In this document: in pieces, positions 61,053 through 64,000 of the stretch
How positions within the stretch are numbered: the first letter of the stretch is position 1
Layout: each line of letters opens with the position of its first letter
Source of the DNA: CAYQDB01 sp964416195
GTDB lineage: Bacteria; Zixibacteria; MSB-5A5; GN15; FEB-12
DNA length: 64,000 nucleotides
Direction: 5' to 3'
Assembly: GCA_964416195.1 (NCBI GenBank)
Contig: CAYQDB010000009.1
Location: 66,335 to 130,334 of the forward strand
Position numbers and translations under genes: made by a program
The notes under the pieces: generated by a model
Database searches by the model: none
The model's input: the letters and a program-made list of their open reading frames with translations, nothing else
Told to the model about the DNA's origin: nothing

Positions 61053-61688
61053 TCAGCCGGTCTTCTCCAGAAGAAACCAAGTCAGATCATCCTGTGGAAA
61101 ATGCGGATCCCGGTGGTAGGTGAACCCATAGTTGACCAGCTGGAGATCATCGAAGCGATCCAGCATCTCGCCGGCAAAATCCCGTTTGAAAAGGTAACCA
61201 TGGTGCCCGTGGTAGGTGACCTCAACCGGAGTCGGATTGTAGTACTCGGCCAGACAGATATATCGCCGGCTCGTCTGGTACAGCTTGTCGTAAACTCTCG
61301 GTAGCATGTCCGGGTTCATGTGAATCAGGACCCCTTTGGTGAATACCAGATCTCTGAGGGTGTCTGGCTCAAAGTCTAGTATCGATATTGCATAGACCTT
61401 TATTCCCTTAATGAGCTCAAGCAGCGAAACTGCCCTGGTGTTAATCTCAATAGCAGAAAGCTCCATATCCGGTCGCAGCCGGCGGATAGCTATCAAATTC
61501 AGGCCGGTGTTGGCGCCGAACTCGATCAAAGAGTCCACCGACTTGGTACAGGAGAGTATCTTTGCAAACAGGGCGGTGTCGGTAGCAACGATGGCCTCGC
61601 CCTGATTCCTATCGGAGTAGTGATCACCAAACTGACTGGCCCAGAATCGTTCCTGCTCCGTTCGGTAATCTTTCGATATCTCTTTCAT
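61053..61688 (-). CDS. Class I methyltransferase, pseudaminate-pathway type (PseM-like)
   Basis: A 211-residue SAM methyltransferase that resembles the pseudaminic-acid biosynthesis-associated methylases: TEQERFWASQFGDHYSDRNQ at the N-terminus, SLIEFGANTGLNLIAIRRLR (SAM motif I), ELSAIEINTRAVSLLE, VLIHMNPDMLPRVYDKLYQT and YICLAEYYNPTPVEVTYHGH. Pathway genes such as pseB or pseC are not adjacent, so involvement in glycan modification is inferred from similarity only. It ends about 200 bases after the aldehyde dehydrogenase repeat. Confidence 0.75.
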   Translation of the reverse strand: MKEISKDYRTEQERFWASQFGDHYSDRNQGEAIVATDTALFAKILSCTKSVDSLIEFGANTGLNLIAIRRLRPDMELSAIEINTRAVSLLELIKGIKVYAISILDFEPDTLRDLVFTKGVLIHMNPDMLPRVYDKLYQTSRRYICLAEYYNPTPVEVTYHGHHGYLFKRDFAGEMLDRFDDLQLVNYGFTYHRDPHFPQDDLTWFLLEKTG

Positions 61689-61848
61689 ATTCCCTCCTTC
61701 GACTCTGCCTCAGTCAACGACCATCTACCTCACCGGTGACAAGAGACCGCGCCTTAGGTCCCTGAGTGAGTGGGTTGACGTACTCTATTATCTCTAAACT
61801 TGCGAATACCATCGATCTTATCAATATTAAACACAATAGTCTCAACCC

Positions 61849-61926
61849 GGCCTCGGCCGCGAAGGCGTCCGCTACGCCATCGAAGACATGACTGACGTGA
61901 AGATATTGAGTTTGAATTTGAAGTAA
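61849..61926 (+). pseudogene. Duplicated 3' end of the aldehyde dehydrogenase gene
   Basis: The last 25 codons plus stop of an aldehyde dehydrogenase: GLGREGVRYAIEDMTDVKIL then SLNLK, against GLGREGI...SVNLK at 60772-60849. Most of the few base differences are synonymous or conservative (I to V, V to L). No upstream coding part exists. The element and its following palindrome (61927-61949) were copied together or are what remains of a tandem paralogue. The rest of 61689-62018 is featureless. Confidence 0.85.
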
Positions 61927-61949
61927 GGTAGGATCCCTGCGATCCTGCC
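61927..61949. repeat. Palindromic repeat, copy 2
   Basis: GGTAGGATC-CCTGC-GATCCTGCC: same loop and stem as copy 1 with one G-U-type change (T in the left arm) that keeps pairing. Confidence 0.8.
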
Positions 61950-62018
61950 ATTTGCGAGCAAAAGAATTGGGAGCCTCACAGGGCTCCTTCCCTATAGCCT
62001 GTACTGCACTGGCGGGCT

Positions 62019-62933
62019 TCAATCACCCCGCAGGAACATCCACGACATGTACCTTTGATTCTTCCAATTCCTCATAGACATGTTAATCTCACTATTTATG
62101 TGGGCCATTGTGTAAGCTTTGAGTATTTCTCCAGCTTTTTTATAATCCGACTCATCCCCGTAAAGGAAGAAGCGTATAGGGTATCCCCCAGTTGCGCGTT
62201 TATATGGAATAGCGCCATAATCTGGATAGGTGAACTCCACGAGGTCAATTTGGTTCATTAAAGTGTCTACAAACTTGTTGCATATAGTAGAAGTTGCAGT
62301 GGTATCACCACAGTGAAAGGTAAAAGAGCTGGGTTTATATCTCCAATAAAGCGTGTCCTCTACCCGTGTAAAACTGGTTTTGATTGGGTTTATTATTATC
62401 AGTGAGTCATCAATGATCAGCTTGTAATTGTCAATCATCGATCGGTATTGAAAAACTAACTCGTATTCATGACCAGGCAGATCGAAATATGTATTTGTTT
62501 GGGCAGGACCGAAGCAGTCCAGCATCGCATTTGGTTTTAGTATTCCCTCATAGCGAATGACAATTCTATTAGCGCTCAGCTCTTTGGTGGAAATAAGGGA
62601 GAGATTGCCCAAGGGGTAGATCCGATCTGTACGTTGTAGGATTAACACACATGGTTCACATGGGGCTGTGTGGTCGGCAAATCCCTCACGCACGGCGAAG
62701 ACAACGGTGCTGTCAATACTTCTAATTGAACCTGTCAGATCGGACTGCCGGGCCTCCGGATTCTCGTCCTTTATCAGGCGAGGCATTGGTGGGGACTGAG
62801 CTCTGTCAGGATCAACCTGTCTCTCAAAGGATTGCACTTGGCCACAGGTAAACAGAACAAGCCATAGAGCAAGAATTGAGAGAATGGAAGATCGTGCCTT
62901 AGCTTCAGAAAACTCCGCCTGAGTAATTCGCAT
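62019..62933 (-). CDS. Secreted hypothetical protein
   Basis: I recognise no family. An N-terminal hydrophobic stretch (SILSILALWLVLFTCGQVQS) after a 15-residue polar leader suggests export; a GC near it could even be a lipid site. The mature part of about 270 residues is a mixed alpha/beta protein with two clustered cysteines (TAPCEPCVLILQR), a beta region (YELVFQYRSMIDNYKLIIDD) and a helical end (AGEILKAYTMAHINSEINMS). No motif suggests an enzyme. It stands alone between repeats. Confidence 0.65.
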   Translation of the reverse strand: MRITQAEFSEAKARSSILSILALWLVLFTCGQVQSFERQVDPDRAQSPPMPRLIKDENPEARQSDLTGSIRSIDSTVVFAVREGFADHTAPCEPCVLILQRTDRIYPLGNLSLISTKELSANRIVIRYEGILKPNAMLDCFGPAQTNTYFDLPGHEYELVFQYRSMIDNYKLIIDDSLIIINPIKTSFTRVEDTLYWRYKPSSFTFHCGDTTATSTICNKFVDTLMNQIDLVEFTYPDYGAIPYKRATGGYPIRFFLYGDESDYKKAGEILKAYTMAHINSEINMSMRNWKNQRYMSWMFLRGD

Positions 62934-63452
62934 TGTCTTTTCCTTCCACCGCTCATAAGTTTATACCCCCTTTGTCACCAAACGCCCCAGAACCGTTCGG
63001 GCATAAAATGAGAAATAATTTTTCAGGTAACAAGGTTTTTAGATTCAGATGCAGTCTTGTAGGTCGGGTTCTGAGTCCGCCTTTAGTGGACAAAACACCC
63101 GACATTTATTGTCTAAGCTACTGTCGGGTTTCTCATTCCGCTTCACTCCATTCGGAACCCGATCTACCATACTCTCACCAAGTGAAGTCACAGCTCACTA
63201 ACTCCGCGTAGCGGCGGGCTTTACGTCTGCCGGTGGCGTCGCCACGTTTATGCGGGAGACAAGCCCCCGCCCTACGCGAGCAGGAACGGACACCTTTTGA
63301 GTGAAGTAGGTCAAAACCCCTGCGGTTTTGACACGAAAAGGAAGTCGAAACCACGAGGGTTTCGACCTACTGGATTCCTACTTGCGCGGTAAAAAGTAGG
63401 GCAGGATCCCTGCGATCCTGCCAGTTGATGGCAAGTCTCTACGAAACATGCC
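62934..63452. repeat. Island of nested palindromic repeats
   Basis: This spacer contains four palindromic units in a row: 63059-63167 (outer arms GTAGGTCGGGTTC and GGAACCCGATCTAC, inner ACCCGACA...TGTCGGGT), 63177-63297 (inverted copy of the 23903-24010 repeat), 63306-63370 (two hairpins between GTAGG and CCTAC) and 63400-63422 (GGCAGGATC-CCTGC hairpin). No gene is present. The first may also act as a minus-strand terminator. Confidence 0.75.
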
Positions 63453-64000
63453 CTACTGAACACAGCCAATAACGGGAGCCGGTCCTCCCCGAAATAGGTA
63501 GCTGACCAGATAGGTCAGGTCGTCAATATTTACCTCACATGAGCCGTTTACGTCGGCAGTGTTTAAGGCTGGTGGCGGTAAGCCGCCCTTGAACAGGTGG
63601 AAGACGAGATATGTCAAGTCTGCAACGTTCAACGACCCGTTGGCATCGATGTCGCCGGGGACAGGATTCGTGGGGGCGACATGAATCGTAAACTCAGCCT
63701 GATTGGAATAGCTGCTGCCGTTGTCATCAACCAGCGCCGTGAACGTGAATCTGCCCGTGTCGCTCGTGCCGCCCGTAATGATACCGTTGTGGTCGATTCC
63801 ATAGCCCGCAGGAAGGGCGCCATCGATAACCGACCAGGTGTTGGCTCCGGTACCGCCTCTGGCTTGAATTGTGTCACTGTATGCGAAATGCTGCCGACCG
63901 CCGCTCAGATCGTCTTCGATAGTTACGATATAGAGCTTCCATGATTGGTTAGTCTGATACTTCAGTACCCAGCCGGAAGGGTCAAGCTTGACTGTGTTCA
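63453..64000 (-). CDS. Secreted protein with He_PIG Ig-like module and dockerin (C-terminus only)
   Basis: Only the C-terminal 182 codons are in the window; the start lies beyond 64000. Residues near the window edge form a He_PIG-like Ig domain (ARGGTGANTWSVIDGALPAG, then HNGIITGGTSDTGRFTFTAL). The end is a dockerin type I domain with two calcium loops: GDIDANGSLNVADLTYLVFH and TADVNGSCEVNIDDLTYLVS, finishing in CVQ. Dockerins usually bind cohesins in cellulosomes, but in FCB-type genomes single dockerins often serve as stand-alone modules of secreted proteins. Confidence 0.85.
   Translation of the reverse strand, partial: NTVKLDPSGWVLKYQTNQSWKLYIVTIEDDLSGGRQHFAYSDTIQARGGTGANTWSVIDGALPAGYGIDHNGIITGGTSDTGRFTFTALVDDNGSSYSNQAEFTIHVAPTNPVPGDIDANGSLNVADLTYLVFHLFKGGLPPPALNTADVNGSCEVNIDDLTYLVSYLFRGGPAPVIGCVQ

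Overview
The window looks like a piece of a Gram-negative, didermic bacterial chromosome of roughly 50% GC. Outer-membrane parts are frequent: PorV-like and other beta-barrels, a patatin-Omp85 protein, many lipoproteins with clean lipoboxes, and type IV prepilins. Together with dockerin, He_PIG, SbsA-type Ig and thrombospondin-3-like modules, this style fits the FCB side of the tree; a Zixibacteria-like lineage is my best guess, but no rRNA is present to prove it. No rRNA, tRNA, CRISPR array or phage was found. One IS110-type transposase is present.

1-20.5 kb is mostly minus-strand housekeeping: a 3'-truncated comF, rpsA, plsC and cmk; an orphan amino-acid-binding lipoprotein; a PspC/LiaF-like envelope pair; an ECF sigma/anti-sigma pair overlapping holA; a degenerate RNase H-like protein; and a plus-strand TIR-like protein that may be an antiphage effector. 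Then come a nitrilase-family amidase, a membrane glycosyltransferase with a TPR-like tail, selD and lpd. The selD gene appears truncated, but reading through an in-frame TGA restores the missing N-terminus with a CAG-Sec motif, so this organism very probably uses selenocysteine.

20.6-23.8 kb is a compact polyamine operon (XRE-cupin regulator, speD, ODC-like decarboxylase, speE) behind a consensus promoter with two 11-bp operator-like palindromes. 24-36 kb carries a DUF5684-like membrane protein, lipoproteins, nadE, the IS110 transposase with a structured 5' flank, a methyltransferase/ATP-grasp fusion and a heterodimeric ABC exporter. The exporter leader contains an intrinsic terminator with a competing antiterminator strand.

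36-56 kb holds a glycosyltransferase, a two-gene split RsmF-like rRNA methyltransferase, trmB, a 1288-residue modular lipoprotein, nfo, several envelope proteins, the patatin-POTRA-barrel protein, and an operon of a SpoU methylase, an adhesin-like protein and an SppA protease fused to a PorV-like beta-barrel. 56-64 kb carries a PilX/PilW/PilV cluster, an aldehyde dehydrogenase with a displaced copy of its own 3' end, a PseM-like methyltransferase, a secreted hypothetical, an island of nested palindromic repeats and the C-terminus of a dockerin protein.

Dispersed palindromic elements bounded by GTAGG and CCTAC recur in the spacers (10.8, 23.9, 39.7, 60.9, 61.9 and 63.1-63.4 kb). The strongest leads are the Sec-containing SelD, the attenuator before the exporter operon, the barrel-SppA fusion, the methyltransferase/ATP-grasp plus exporter neighbourhood, the variant TIR protein and the loop-conserved, stem-varied repeats.
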